The notes: a model not told the origin generated them from the letters alone. A stretch of DNA of 64,000 bases from a virus (IMGVR_UViG_3300037993_001242:124001-188000); one strand, 5' to 3'. Counted from the first letter of the stretch, positions 48,198 to 55,976 are shown. Numbers and translations are program-made.

Positions 48198-48529
48198 ATT
48201 GCGCTTGATTGTGTAGGTAGCTGTTTACGCCGCCAACCTCCAAGTTGGCGGTTGATCTTAGGATCATACGTTTTCAAAACTTCTCGAAAGTGAGGTTCAG
48301 CCGCAAGCCATCTTTGCTCAGCTTGTTCTCGTGAGACAGGAGGATAAGATGCGCCACCGCTTGGATGGGTAAAACCTGCAACACGTTCCTTAATAAACCT
48401 GTCTTTCATCGCGCCCATAACCCGCTCCATTACCACCGGATCAGGTTCCCACAAGTCGGGATTGTCGAAATCAGGATCACTGAAAACGTCATGCTCCCGC
48501 AAACGCTGAATCGTCTGTTTTGCGTTCAT
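48194..48529 (-). CDS. WEPWM-family paralogue 2
   Basis: 111 aa. Starts MNAKQTIQRLREHDVFSDPD (helix ending L-R-E, then FDNPD), followed by the core LWEPDPVVMERVMGAMKDRF then ERVAGFTHP and YPPVSREQAEQRW. Basic tail. The DPD after L-R-E makes the likeness to tag A strongest in this copy. Confidence 0.7.
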   Translation of the reverse strand: MNAKQTIQRLREHDVFSDPDFDNPDLWEPDPVVMERVMGAMKDRFIKERVAGFTHPSGGASYPPVSREQAEQRWLAAEPHFREVLKTYDPKINRQLGGWRRKQLPTQSSAI

Positions 48530-48846
48530 GTAAATTTATGCGGCTTCAATGGTGAAGAACCGGGACGGCTTAAACGTTCAGCGTGCTGTTCCCGTATCTT
48601 TGGATCAGTCTGTATACGCTTTTTCATACTGTTGACCTGAACCTGCCACGCCTCGATGGCCGCTTCCGTACCCATGGGTGGATGCACCTGACCGGCTTTG
48701 TCCGTCCAGCCATAGGCCCGCTCTTCAATAAAGCGGCTGCGGATGTTGTTGAAGAGCCGCTGCATCCAAGGTTCCCATGGCGCAGACGGCAACCCGGCGC
48801 GTGACTCCTTCACGCGTCGAATGGCCTGTTTTGCACTGATGCTCAT
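48526..48846 (-). CDS. WEPWM-family paralogue 3
   Basis: 106 aa. Starts MSISAKQAIRRVKESRAGLP (V-K-E ending), core PWEPWMQRLFNNIRSRFIEE then ERAYGWTDK and PPMGTEAAIEAW. Helical acidic-basic tail. ATGA overlap with both neighbours. Confidence 0.7.
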   Translation of the reverse strand: MSISAKQAIRRVKESRAGLPSAPWEPWMQRLFNNIRSRFIEERAYGWTDKAGQVHPPMGTEAAIEAWQVQVNSMKKRIQTDPKIREQHAERLSRPGSSPLKPHKFT

Positions 48847-49088
48847 TCAAATACCTGCGGATACCAGCGCTTCAACAACTCCATGATGGCTGGGCTGTTT
48901 CTTGCGTCTTCAATTTCCCGGCGCACTGTCGGTTCGACTTCAGTCCACCGGCGCTGGGCGTCAATCATAGCTACAGGTGGCGGCGCTCCCGTTTTGGCGG
49001 GCTGAGTCATATTGGTCGTGTATACGTGCTTGAGAAGATCAAGCAACTTGTCCATCCATGGCTCCCATTTGGTCGTGCTCTCGTTCAT
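48843..49088 (-). CDS. WEPWM-family paralogue 4, no helix tag
   Basis: 81 aa. The shortest copy: MNESTTKWEPWMDKLLDLLK, then PPPVAMIDAQRRW and a helical end. It lacks the N-terminal [LV]-x-E helix, so core and tag are separable. Overlaps its neighbours by 4 bases. Confidence 0.7.
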   Translation of the reverse strand: MNESTTKWEPWMDKLLDLLKHVYTTNMTQPAKTGAPPPVAMIDAQRRWTEVEPTVRREIEDARNSPAIMELLKRWYPQVFE

Positions 49089-49369
49089 ATAAACATGACT
49101 TTACGCGTCTCCGACAGGTCGTGCCAAGGCTCGTCCGTCCGGCGGATCAAACCTTCCTCGGCGTGTTGCAGCCATGCTTCCATATAATACGACGTTGATG
49201 TATACAGATCAAGGGTGATAATGTGAACCCAGTAGCCAGAGACGGCCAAAACCGCCATTGGATCACGATGATTGGGAATTACGTAGGAATAACCCTCCAC
49301 CGGCAGCCCCGCCGCCGCCCGCAGCAGACACGCTTTGAAATCGTAGCGCGTGCCACTTTCGGGGATCAT
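49085..49369 (-). CDS. Tag-B protein
   Basis: 94 aa from ATG 49369 (MIPESGTRYDFKACLLRAAA), chosen because it makes tag B N-terminal; the longer frame is antisense to a structured RNA-like region. A hydrophobic beta body follows (SYVIPNHRDPMAVLAVSGYW). Unknown. Confidence 0.65.
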   Translation of the reverse strand: MIPESGTRYDFKACLLRAAAGLPVEGYSYVIPNHRDPMAVLAVSGYWVHIITLDLYTSTSYYMEAWLQHAEEGLIRRTDEPWHDLSETRKVMFI

Positions 49370-49377
49370 AAAGAGCA

Positions 49378-49450
49378 GCGGAGTGCCCAGCAGTTCGGCC
49401 CGGCAAGGGTTGGGGAAGTACGGGCCGCCTTGGAAAACCGGGCACTCCGC
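49378..49450 (-). other. Intergenic two-stem structured element
   Basis: Outer stem GCGGAGTGCCC (49378-49388) / GGGCACTCCGC (49440-49450), 11 bp and perfect; inside it a second CGGCCCG / CGGGCCG stem. It lies in the 88-base gap between the 49458 and 49369 genes. It could be an attenuator, RNA regulator or transcript end. No T run follows. Confidence 0.5.
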
Positions 49451-49457
49451 CGTGTTT

Positions 49458-49844
49458 TTAGTCCTCCGCCGATAGCGCATCAAGCTTGGCTGATTTCACG
49501 TAACTGGAATTGGATACTGCCCACTTGTAGCTCCAATCCCAAATGTCCTGCACAAAGTTGGAGAATTCAGCCGCCGTGATGATGATAGTGTCGTCCACGC
49601 TCATTTCCAGCATCTGAATCGCCCGGTCATACTGGGCCGTGTAATCCTGTGGTTGCACCAGCCGTGTAATTCTGGCCAACACAAACGGCTTACCGTTGCG
49701 CGCTGCCTTCAATTGGGCATCCAGTTCCTTGATGGCCACTTCCCGGTACTTCTCCTGTGCCTTCAAGAAAATGGCCCGGTGTTCGGCGCGATTTCTGCAC
49801 AGAATTTCCAGCAGTTCGTCTTTTTTAACTTTGACTTGGTTCAT
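49458..49844 (-). CDS. Helical charged protein
   Basis: 128 aa. N-terminal coiled-coil-like region (KKDELLEILCRNRAEHRAIF, LKAQEKYREVAIKELDAQLK), then a mixed part with DDTIIITAAEFSNFVQDIWD. Two bases from the AAA+ gene, so it may be its partner. Unknown. Confidence 0.65.
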   Translation of the reverse strand: MNQVKVKKDELLEILCRNRAEHRAIFLKAQEKYREVAIKELDAQLKAARNGKPFVLARITRLVQPQDYTAQYDRAIQMLEMSVDDTIIITAAEFSNFVQDIWDWSYKWAVSNSSYVKSAKLDALSAED

Positions 49845-49846
49845 GT

Positions 49847-51583
49847 TTACTCTCCGTTTCCATTTTGGCTGGCGCGTCCGTCGATAGCGCCAGTGGTTTG
49901 GTATTGGTGAACCCGTTGTACCGCCTCGCCCAGAAGCTGCTCAGACGTGGGCTTATGTTCGCTCTCGACCATCTCAATGTGTTTCTTGAGCGCTTTGGCC
50001 GCCAGCACCAGATCGTTGGCCGTGACCTTGCCCATGATTTCAGTGCCTTCGCGATGAATCGCAAAGCGCTTGGCTTTCTGCACCGCCTCGGCAATGAACG
50101 AGGGCACAAACCCGGCCAGTTCTTTGCCCGCCTCAGTCAGGTCGATGTCCTTGACCAGCAGCGAATGGCCGTCATCGTTCCGGGCAAACATCTGCACAAA
50201 CCGAACCGAGGTTTTGCCATCCGGCGCATCCAAACTGATGACCGTGTCGATGCGCCCGGCGCGTAGAAAAGCCGGTTCGATGTCTTCGGGCTTGTTGGTC
50301 GTCAGGATAGTGATGATCGGCTTGTCCTTGGTGTCCACGCCGTCGATGGTGTTCAGGATTTCGTTGATGTCACCGTCGCGGTCGCCGCTCATGACCTGAT
50401 CGATGTCCTCGGCGAACACCACCGCCGGTGCGTACAGTTGCGCCAAGACCAGCGCATCAGCAAGCTGCTCGGCATTCTTGAGGTAAATAAACGTCCAACC
50501 ATTGCGGACGCATTTGGAGGCCAGCACGCGAGCCGCCAACGTCTTGCCGGTGCCGTACGGCCCCATCAACAGGCAGCCGTGCTTGAGTGGGATGTTGTTG
50601 CGCAAGCACGCCTCGGTTTTCTCGATCAAGGTGAAAACGTTGGCCCGCAGTTCAAAGTCCGTCACGTCGTTCAAGATCAGCATATTTTCATCCACGTTCT
50701 TCACGTCGATGAAATTGGGCGCGTCGTTAATGGGATTAAAGCGCCGGTCTTCGTCGATGAACGACAGGTCAATGGTGATCGCCTGCCCTTTGTAAATGCT
50801 CTGCTCCTTGAGCCGCTGGCGCGCCAATGCGATGATACGCTTGACCTCTGGCTCAAACTTGCGCTTGATCTCGCCACGCAGTACCAAGGCGGCATCCTTG
50901 GCCAGTTCAGTATCGAAGAAGCCACCTTCCCACTTCGGGATGGCGATCCGGCCCAGCGGAGCCGTCTCGAAACCGCCGTTGGCCAGCGGCACCTGAACCA
51001 TCATTGGTGGCTCTTTTTCGCCGAAAAAGCCGGGCGTGTCTTCCAAGCTGGCAAAGCCGTATACTTCCTTGAGCGCCCGCATCACCGCCACGATGCCATC
51101 CAGCGGATAGCAAGCAATTTTGTCGAAGATGGCGACTTTCTTTTCCTCGGCCTCTTCCTGCCGCTTGAGCCAAATATGCGCTTCGGGGTAGGACATTCCT
51201 TCGGGAATGATGATCTGGGTGCCTTCGCGGAGAATGCGCACTTCCTTGAAGGTCGTACCGTCGTTGGCTTCGTCATCCGCTGATTTACGGAAGGGTGTTG
51301 GTGTAAGGGTTGAAGGTTGTACGTCGGCCATGTTCATAGATTTTTTGGTGTAGTTGCCGGGTGGCATAGATTTGTCTGGTGCTTTCAGTTGTTTGGTTTC
51401 AGTGGGTTTAGGTTCTTCAAGGAGTTCGATGTCCATGGGCCGTATCCCTGCGGCCATACCCAAGCGAAGATGGAGCCTTTCAGCCAGTATGTGCATCACT
51501 TGGCTGAATGCCTCCATTTCTTCGATGGGAACCTGCGTGGAAAACGTTTGGCCCGAAGGCAACTGAACAAATACTTGTGGCAT
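49847..51583 (-). CDS. Soluble AAA+ ATPase (Vps4/FtsH-like core)
   Basis: 578 aa. A long N-terminal region (residues 1-310, MPQVFVQLPSGQTFSTQVPI... disordered to 110) leads to one AAA module: Walker A GPYGTGKT (341-348), Walker B AVVFAEDIDQV (387-397), sensor TILTTNKPEDIEPAFLRAGR with Arg fingers near 441-444. A membrane anchor is not seen. The core resembles classical meiotic/Vps4-like unfoldases and is distinct from the BCS1-like protein. The substrate is unknown. Confidence 0.85.
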   Translation of the reverse strand: MPQVFVQLPSGQTFSTQVPIEEMEAFSQVMHILAERLHLRLGMAAGIRPMDIELLEEPKPTETKQLKAPDKSMPPGNYTKKSMNMADVQPSTLTPTPFRKSADDEANDGTTFKEVRILREGTQIIIPEGMSYPEAHIWLKRQEEAEEKKVAIFDKIACYPLDGIVAVMRALKEVYGFASLEDTPGFFGEKEPPMMVQVPLANGGFETAPLGRIAIPKWEGGFFDTELAKDAALVLRGEIKRKFEPEVKRIIALARQRLKEQSIYKGQAITIDLSFIDEDRRFNPINDAPNFIDVKNVDENMLILNDVTDFELRANVFTLIEKTEACLRNNIPLKHGCLLMGPYGTGKTLAARVLASKCVRNGWTFIYLKNAEQLADALVLAQLYAPAVVFAEDIDQVMSGDRDGDINEILNTIDGVDTKDKPIITILTTNKPEDIEPAFLRAGRIDTVISLDAPDGKTSVRFVQMFARNDDGHSLLVKDIDLTEAGKELAGFVPSFIAEAVQKAKRFAIHREGTEIMGKVTANDLVLAAKALKKHIEMVESEHKPTSEQLLGEAVQRVHQYQTTGAIDGRASQNGNGE

Positions 51584-51618
51584 TTTTGGTTTTGCCGCCG
51601 GAGGCAGCGTCAGCAGGT

Positions 51619-52077
51619 TTATGGCTGATGATACCGCGTGGACACATCGCGTGAAGGTGGAACCGCGCCGGGGCCGCCGGGGGACTCTTCCTTGGTGCTG
51701 CTCTTGACGCCCAGTCGCTGCTCGTCAAAATGCAGTTCCAACGGCGCAGCCGTCTTCGGATTGCGCTCTTTTTTGGACGTGACGCCGATGCGCACACAGC
51801 CGTTGTGGAATTCGGTATGCACGGTGGCGATGCCCTTGAAGCCAGTGACCGTGTCCTTAACTTCGGTGCCCAGCACGGCGGGCACCGGACGCGGATTTTT
51901 GGCAAGGTCTTTGTCGAGGCGGCTTTCCTCGATCCACTCCTCATGGATGGCCCCTTCCTTGAGTTTGGCGCTGGTGACGCAGATGTGCGCGCAGCCGTGC
52001 AAAAATGTGCTGATGGCGGTAGCAATGCCTTCAAAGCCAGTGACACTGTCTTTAACTTTTTGATTGAGTGTGATCAT
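51619..52077 (-). CDS. Protein with two internal KDxVTGFxGIAT repeats
   Basis: 152 aa. Two copies of one domain: KVKDSVTGFEGIATAISTFL then HGCAHICVTS (residues 6-39), and EVKDTVTGFKGIATVHTEFH then NGCVRIGVTS (about 71-104). Each looks like a small beta barrel with a His/Asn-Gly-Cys turn. The single-repeat form occurs in other phages; function unknown. The C-terminal 35 residues are disordered. Confidence 0.75.
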   Translation of the reverse strand: MITLNQKVKDSVTGFEGIATAISTFLHGCAHICVTSAKLKEGAIHEEWIEESRLDKDLAKNPRPVPAVLGTEVKDTVTGFKGIATVHTEFHNGCVRIGVTSKKERNPKTAAPLELHFDEQRLGVKSSTKEESPGGPGAVPPSRDVSTRYHQP

Positions 52078-52129
52078 CTGATAATTTTGGTTGATGTTGA
52101 TTTATTTTGTCCGTGAACTTCGGGAGGAC

Positions 52130-52157
52130 TGTATACAACTGCTGCGCGGTTTGGCAA
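52130..52157 (-). promoter_or_regulatory. Candidate promoter of the 51619 block
   Basis: - strand TTGCCA (52152-52157), 16 bp, TATACA (52130-52135), about 40 bases before ATG 52077. It directly follows the terminator hairpin of the M50 protease gene. Confidence 0.55.
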
Positions 52158-52193
52158 GCACTAAAAATCTTTTATTGACGAAATTTTTAGTGC
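52158..52193 (-). terminator. Terminator after the M50 protease gene
   Basis: 11-bp stem GCACTAAAAAT / ATTTTTAGTGC around a 14-base loop, overlapping the last codons of the protease gene (which ends at 52187). Confidence 0.6.
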
Positions 52194-53143
52194 GGCTTGA
52201 GCAAACGATATTGACCGCACATCAACACAACCTGAATGGCCAGCAGTGCCAGCCAGACGACGAACCACAGGCACCGATCTTTGGTCGGCAATTCGGGCCG
52301 CTCGTCTTGGTCTGGTTCCTCAACCGTACTACCCTCCCGCCGCCGAATCCGCCGGTGGAACCACTCGCCCAGCCAATAAAGGGCCGCGATGAACGCGCCG
52401 AAAGAGCAATCGACCATGTTCGCCCAGAAATGATGACCAACATTAAGGCAGGTTAAAAGCAGCATGACCCAGAAAATAGAGTATACCGCCACCGCCTTAC
52501 GCCTGTGTGTCCAGCGGTCAATGTCCATGACCACGAGTATCCACAAAATCAACATGCCGGGTTCACCCACCATGGCGGTAAACACCAGCAGCAAACCATA
52601 ACCAAGGTAGCGTAGCCGGTAGTCCGTGGCCTGCGTGATCCGCCCGCCGTCAAAGGGCGAGATCGGGATCATGTTGAAGAGGTTGATGGCGACACCGATC
52701 AACGACGCGGACAACCAGAAACGCTGGCCGTTGAACAAGTAGGGCAGTGCAAAAACCATGGCTGCAATCGTACCCAGCAACGGCCCGCCCAGACCCACGT
52801 AGGCTTCGTCGTGCCGGTTGTTCAAACGCGGGCCGAAGATTACTGCCCCCAGAAACGGAATGAAGATCGGCAGCCGCAGGCCGAAGCCTTTTTGTTTGAG
52901 TGCCAGCACATGGCCCGTTTCATGCAGGAAGATCAACAGCAACAGGGCTACAGCCATCGCCAGACCCAAGGCAAACGATTCGCAAACGCTGAACAGCACC
53001 ATGCTGATCATGGAGATGAAAACCTTCAGCAGCTTGAACGACTTGAGCAGCTTGGCGGATTTGGCCAACATGCCCACCATGATCTTGGCGTGCTGACCGA
53101 AAAAACTTCTTCGAGGATGTGGTTCCGCGTTACCAGAGGTCAT
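52187..53143 (-). CDS. M50 site-2-protease-like membrane metallopeptidase
   Basis: 318 aa, several membrane spans. Zinc site FLHETGHVLALKQ (HExxH at 74-78) lies in a hydrophobic segment, and a later NMIPISPFDGGR (157-168) supplies the third-ligand Asp, as in S2P/RseP-type proteases. These enzymes cut transmembrane proteins inside the bilayer to release signals or regulators. A phage copy is rare and could act on a host anti-sigma factor or phage membrane protein (inference). C-terminal span plus an Arg/Glu-rich tail. Confidence 0.82.
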   Translation of the reverse strand: MTSGNAEPHPRRSFFGQHAKIMVGMLAKSAKLLKSFKLLKVFISMISMVLFSVCESFALGLAMAVALLLLIFLHETGHVLALKQKGFGLRLPIFIPFLGAVIFGPRLNNRHDEAYVGLGGPLLGTIAAMVFALPYLFNGQRFWLSASLIGVAINLFNMIPISPFDGGRITQATDYRLRYLGYGLLLVFTAMVGEPGMLILWILVVMDIDRWTHRRKAVAVYSIFWVMLLLTCLNVGHHFWANMVDCSFGAFIAALYWLGEWFHRRIRRREGSTVEEPDQDERPELPTKDRCLWFVVWLALLAIQVVLMCGQYRLLKPH

Positions 53144-53331
53144 GCAGGCTTATAATTGTACTGCCGGAAGTTATCGTACATCTCCGCCCGGCCTTTCGTA
53201 TCCCGGTTGTCCATCTTCAAAGCAAGTTCATTGAGGGCAGCATCCCAACCGGGGCGTTCCAGTGACAGTTTCGCCAGCGCCAGCAATATCATCTGGCGGT
53301 CTCCTTCTTCGATTTCAAGATGGTGAGTCAT
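53140..53331 (-). CDS. Small helical protein
   Basis: 63 aa from ATG 53331 (MTHHLEIEEGDRQMILLALA), overlapping its neighbours by 4 bases; the longer frame is antisense-like. A helix with ERPGWDAALNELALK and an aromatic end. Unknown. Confidence 0.6.
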   Translation of the reverse strand: MTHHLEIEEGDRQMILLALAKLSLERPGWDAALNELALKMDNRDTKGRAEMYDNFRQYNYKPA

Positions 53332-53639
53332 TTCCACCACGTTACAATTACGCCGCCGGTGACGTATTCCCCGGCAGCTTTCATACTCGTGCGGCTCTCG
53401 CCTATCGTGAAGCGGACGTACCATTCGCAGGGCTTGTCGACTTCAGTCTGAAATTTAATGTCGTATACACCGTTCCAGTGATTGGTGCGCCCAAGCTCTT
53501 TCAGCGCCTCCTCGACCGTCCGGCCTATCGCATAGATGATCAACTGAAAGGTGCGCCGAAAATCATCGGGCTTCCTCGGCTGAAACTTTTTGCCGAAGTA
53601 CATATCGTAAATCTGATCTTTTACACTGGTTTTTCGCAT
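53328..53639 (-). CDS. Hypothetical protein
   Basis: 103 aa. Basic N-terminus (VKDQIYDMYFGKKFQPRKPD) and beta C-terminus (EWYVRFTIGESRTSMKAAGE, YVTGGVIVTWWK). Overlaps the upstream gene by 19 bases. Unknown. Confidence 0.6.
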   Translation of the reverse strand: MRKTSVKDQIYDMYFGKKFQPRKPDDFRRTFQLIIYAIGRTVEEALKELGRTNHWNGVYDIKFQTEVDKPCEWYVRFTIGESRTSMKAAGEYVTGGVIVTWWK

Positions 53640-53953
53640 ACGGCCTTCTCCGCTGCCTTCAGTTTGTCGACCAACTTAAACATTTTGACCGTATCCGCCG
53701 ATGACAACATGCGCATTGAAAAAAAGATCGGCATCCCGTTGATCGACCTTGGCCCCGCCTTCTCCAGATACTCGTAAATCAATCCGGGCGAATCGGCTTT
53801 GAGTTTCTTGAATGCTTTTTCATCCATCAGGTTCAAAATCATGAACACCATCGGCAGATCATCCGGTCGGGCAACGTGCCGGTCACAAAAAATCATTCCG
53901 TGGTGAAAATCCACGGCAAGTTGTTTAATTTCTGCGTCGGTCAAATTTTTCAT
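53621..53953 (-). CDS. Hypothetical helical protein
   Basis: 110 aa, Lys/Asp/Leu-rich helices (EIKQLAVDFHHGMIFCDRHV, ADTVKMFKLVDKLKAAEKAV). ATGA overlap with the upstream gene. Unknown. Confidence 0.6.
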   Translation of the reverse strand: MKNLTDAEIKQLAVDFHHGMIFCDRHVARPDDLPMVFMILNLMDEKAFKKLKADSPGLIYEYLEKAGPRSINGMPIFFSMRMLSSADTVKMFKLVDKLKAAEKAVCEKPV

Positions 53954-54147
53954 TTTCTTATTCTTGGTTTTTCCTCAGCCACCGCCCTGATCTCGACCAT
54001 GATGGCCAGCCCGATGGCATCGGTGCCAGTCGGATCGGCCTGTATGGCGGCGCGCATCTCCGGCTCACATTCGCCCAGCATCTCGTACCACAATCGTTGC
54101 CGTCGTTCAGCTTCATCTTTGGTCAGTTTAGGCAGAAACGATTTCAC
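53950..54147 (-). CDS. Small hypothetical protein
   Basis: 65 aa from GTG 54147 (VKSFLPKLTKDEAERRQRLW), chosen because the longer frame overlaps the upstream gene throughout. Charged helices with a short GLAIMVEIRAVAEEKP end. Unknown. Confidence 0.6.
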   Translation of the reverse strand: MKSFLPKLTKDEAERRQRLWYEMLGECEPEMRAAIQADPTGTDAIGLAIMVEIRAVAEEKPRIRK

Positions 54148-54295
54148 GCTTGGCCTCTTTGCGTTGGAGCTTGTGCGTTTTACGCTTCCAGCGCCGCCGG
54201 GCGATCCGTCTGGCTTGGTCGCCGTTGTTCCATACATCGTGAGGCGACATGAATCGGCCCCGCAGTCTGGACTCTTTTTTCGATTGTGGTTTCAT
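54128..54295 (-). CDS. Very basic small protein
   Basis: 55 aa from ATG 54295 (MKPQSKKESRLRGRFMSPHD). The C-terminal half (ARRIARRRWKRKTHKLQRKE) is almost all basic and should bind nucleic acid. Overlaps the next gene by 20 bases. Unknown role. Confidence 0.6.
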   Translation of the reverse strand: MKPQSKKESRLRGRFMSPHDVWNNGDQARRIARRRWKRKTHKLQRKEAKREIVSA

Positions 54296-54303
54296 AACAA
54301 AAT

Positions 54304-54377
54304 GCCCGCCTCGCCCCCAATCCCGGAGGGCCACACGAAGAGCGATCAACCCAGAAAGCATCTCCGCTGAGGCGGGC
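54304..54377 (-). repeat. Long-range inverted repeat in an intergenic gap
   Basis: 9-bp GCCCGCCTC (54304-54312) and GAGGCGGGC (54369-54377) enclose about 56 bases between the 54381 and 54295 genes. It could form a large-loop RNA hairpin, maybe with CCCGGAGGG inside. A weak regulatory candidate only. Confidence 0.3.
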
Positions 54378-54380
54378 GAA

Positions 54381-54494
54381 TTACGGATGAATTCGTCCGA
54401 ACAGCCAGCAGACCGCCCATATCAAGCCAAGAACCAAAATCGCCTTGAAAAACTGCCGGTCAAGGTTGTACAGGCGCAAAGCTAATTTTTTCAT
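54381..54494 (-). CDS. Small membrane protein (37 aa)
   Basis: 37 aa, MKKLALRLYNLDRQFFKAIL then VLGLIWAVCWLFGRIHP: a basic N-terminus and one membrane helix. A family-type promoter lies 11 bases before its ATG, so transcription is directed to it. May act at the membrane (lysis, exclusion). Too short for most gene callers. Confidence 0.65.
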   Translation of the reverse strand: MKKLALRLYNLDRQFFKAILVLGLIWAVCWLFGRIHP

Positions 54495-54505
54495 ACCGGT
54501 TCAGC

Positions 54506-54534
54506 AACGTATACAACTAGCAGGAAATTGTCAA
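54506..54534 (-). promoter_or_regulatory. Conserved phage promoter for the 54494 gene
   Basis: - strand ATTAAATTTAACTG, TTGACA (54529-54534), 17 bp, TACGTT (54506-54511), 11 bases to ATG 54494. Confidence 0.8.
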
Positions 54535-54543
54535 CAGTTAAAT

Positions 54544-54747
54544 TTAATGCTTATCCTTTTCTTTCCTGTAGGCGAGGGCCATGGATAGCGCCAACACCGC
54601 CGATGCAGCCGCCAGCGCCAGCCAGTACGCCAGATCGGGTGGCAAACCGTGGCGATGCCGCGCAACAAGGATAAGCAAAGCCCGCAGATCGCAGTACAGG
54701 GCAAAACAACCGATCACAAAAGCTGCCCAGCGGATAAACTGCAACAT
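54544..54747 (-). CDS. Two-span membrane protein
   Basis: 67 aa from ATG 54747 (MLQFIRWAAFVIGCFALYCD). Two membrane segments (FIRWAAFVIGCFALY and YWLALAAASAVLALSMALAY) with an Arg/His linker and a charged tail (RKEKDKH). Holin-like by size; unproven. A TTG two codons upstream overlaps the previous stop. Confidence 0.6.
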   Translation of the reverse strand: MLQFIRWAAFVIGCFALYCDLRALLILVARHRHGLPPDLAYWLALAAASAVLALSMALAYRKEKDKH

Positions 54748-54749
54748 AA

Positions 54750-54989
54750 TCAATGCTTCATCTCCTCCAAGATGGGCGCGATCTCCACGACATTGGTGGC
54801 CAGTTTGACGTGGCGCAGGGTCGCATTCATGCCGTCAGCAAAACCTTCCTGATACTTCTGGATGTCGTGCATTTGAAGTTCCAGTTTATGCCGGGCATTG
54901 ACTTTTTCTTGAGTACGCGCCGTCATGATGATAAGCACCAGAATAGCTGCATACGCGATAACGAGTGTCAGCATTAGTATTTTTCTCAT
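54750..54989 (-). CDS. Small N-anchored protein
   Basis: 79 aa. MRKILMLTLVIAYAAILVLI is an uncleaved anchor or signal; the rest is a charged helix (KYQEGFADGMNATLRHVKLA). This shape, with the preceding two-span protein, is like a holin/spanin-type pair. No lipobox. Overlaps the next gene by 4 bases if TTG is used there. Confidence 0.6.
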   Translation of the reverse strand: MRKILMLTLVIAYAAILVLIIMTARTQEKVNARHKLELQMHDIQKYQEGFADGMNATLRHVKLATNVVEIAPILEEMKH

Positions 54990-55001
54990 AATTTATCTGG
55001 G

Positions 55002-55331
55002 TTAACCTGCTTTGGCTTTAACGCGCTCCTGTTCGATGTCGAATTCCATTACTTTCCGGTCATGGACGCTGGCCTTGACCTGATCTTCTGGCCCCCACCA
55101 ACACTCACAACCCCAAACGACCTTGCCGCTGTCCAGCAGAATTTTGGGATTGGTGTGGCCCATTGCGGCCAGCGACAAACCAAACATGGTAATTTCCGGG
55201 GGCGGAACTTCTTCGCCCATGTACTGACCATAGCCGAAGATACGAACTTCGTCCTTGTCAGCGGACATAATGGCTCCCACCCGGTCACCGATCTGGTAGC
55301 CCCTTTTTACTTTGGGTTTTTCGTCTGGCAT
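55002..55331 (-). CDS. Conserved phage protein
   Basis: 109 aa from ATG 55331 (MPDEKPKVKRGYQIGDRVGA). The order GDRVGAIMSA ... RIFGYGQYMGEE ... NPKILLDSGKVVWGCECWWG is one I recognise from unnamed proteins in many large phages. The Cys-x-Cys-Trp-Trp-Gly loop could bind metal or nucleotide. The longer frame upstream overlaps the 55307 gene. Unknown function. Confidence 0.7.
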   Translation of the reverse strand: MPDEKPKVKRGYQIGDRVGAIMSADKDEVRIFGYGQYMGEEVPPPEITMFGLSLAAMGHTNPKILLDSGKVVWGCECWWGPEDQVKASVHDRKVMEFDIEQERVKAKAG

Positions 55332-55747
55332 ATCAATTCCTCTGGTTCGTTGTATCGCGGGCAATAATCGGAGGCCACGGCCACGGTCAGGGGGTCGCGA
55401 CACCATGAAAAAAAGGGCGCAATGGCGCTCTGGCACCAGCCCGCCGCCTCGGTGCCCTGTTCATCCCCAAATTCACGCAGCGCCAGTTCAATTGCGCCGA
55501 GCAGCCGGTACTTGAAATCAGGCAAAGCGATCACCCGGCGCACGGCTTCCAAGTCCTGCCCGGCATACTCGTGTTTTATCGTGCGTCGCACTTCCCCGGT
55601 AAGACTTTCCTCCAAGACCGGCAGGTCAGCGAGTTGAAAAACGCGACCCCAAAAGTCCGTGCCCCATGAATTTACATTGAAGGTCTCGACATTGACGAAC
55701 GTCGGTTTGCCGTTGTGCATTCTGACTGGGCGGTAATCACGGCTCAT
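55307..55747 (-). CDS. Hypothetical protein
   Basis: 146 aa. Mixed alpha/beta, Trp and Cys content (VETFNVNSWGTDFWGRVFQL, GTEAAGWCQSAIAPFFSWCR). Overlaps both neighbours slightly. No recognised motif. Confidence 0.65.
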   Translation of the reverse strand: MSRDYRPVRMHNGKPTFVNVETFNVNSWGTDFWGRVFQLADLPVLEESLTGEVRRTIKHEYAGQDLEAVRRVIALPDFKYRLLGAIELALREFGDEQGTEAAGWCQSAIAPFFSWCRDPLTVAVASDYCPRYNEPEELICQTKNPK

Positions 55748-55748
55748 G

Positions 55749-55976
55749 CTAATGAACTGTCATCAGGTCAAGCTCGGACAGATGCCAAAGTTCGGTGCCC
55801 ACGCATTCACAGCCCTGCGGCTGATTATAGCGGTCGTAACCGAAAAACAATCCCACTGTGCCGTCACCCGTATCCACCGCGCTGACCATGGCATCACGGC
55901 CAGCGCGCCACCAATCCGGGTGATCGGCACGCACACGCACGAAATTACCGCTTTCTAATTGGATTTGAGTGCTCAT
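55749..55976 (-). CDS. Small hypothetical protein
   Basis: 75 aa. A compact beta unit with VRVRADHPDWWRAGRDAMVS and VGLFFGYDRYNQPQGCE. Unknown function. ATGA overlap with the upstream gene. Confidence 0.65.
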   Translation of the reverse strand: MSTQIQLESGNFVRVRADHPDWWRAGRDAMVSAVDTGDGTVGLFFGYDRYNQPQGCECVGTELWHLSELDLMTVH

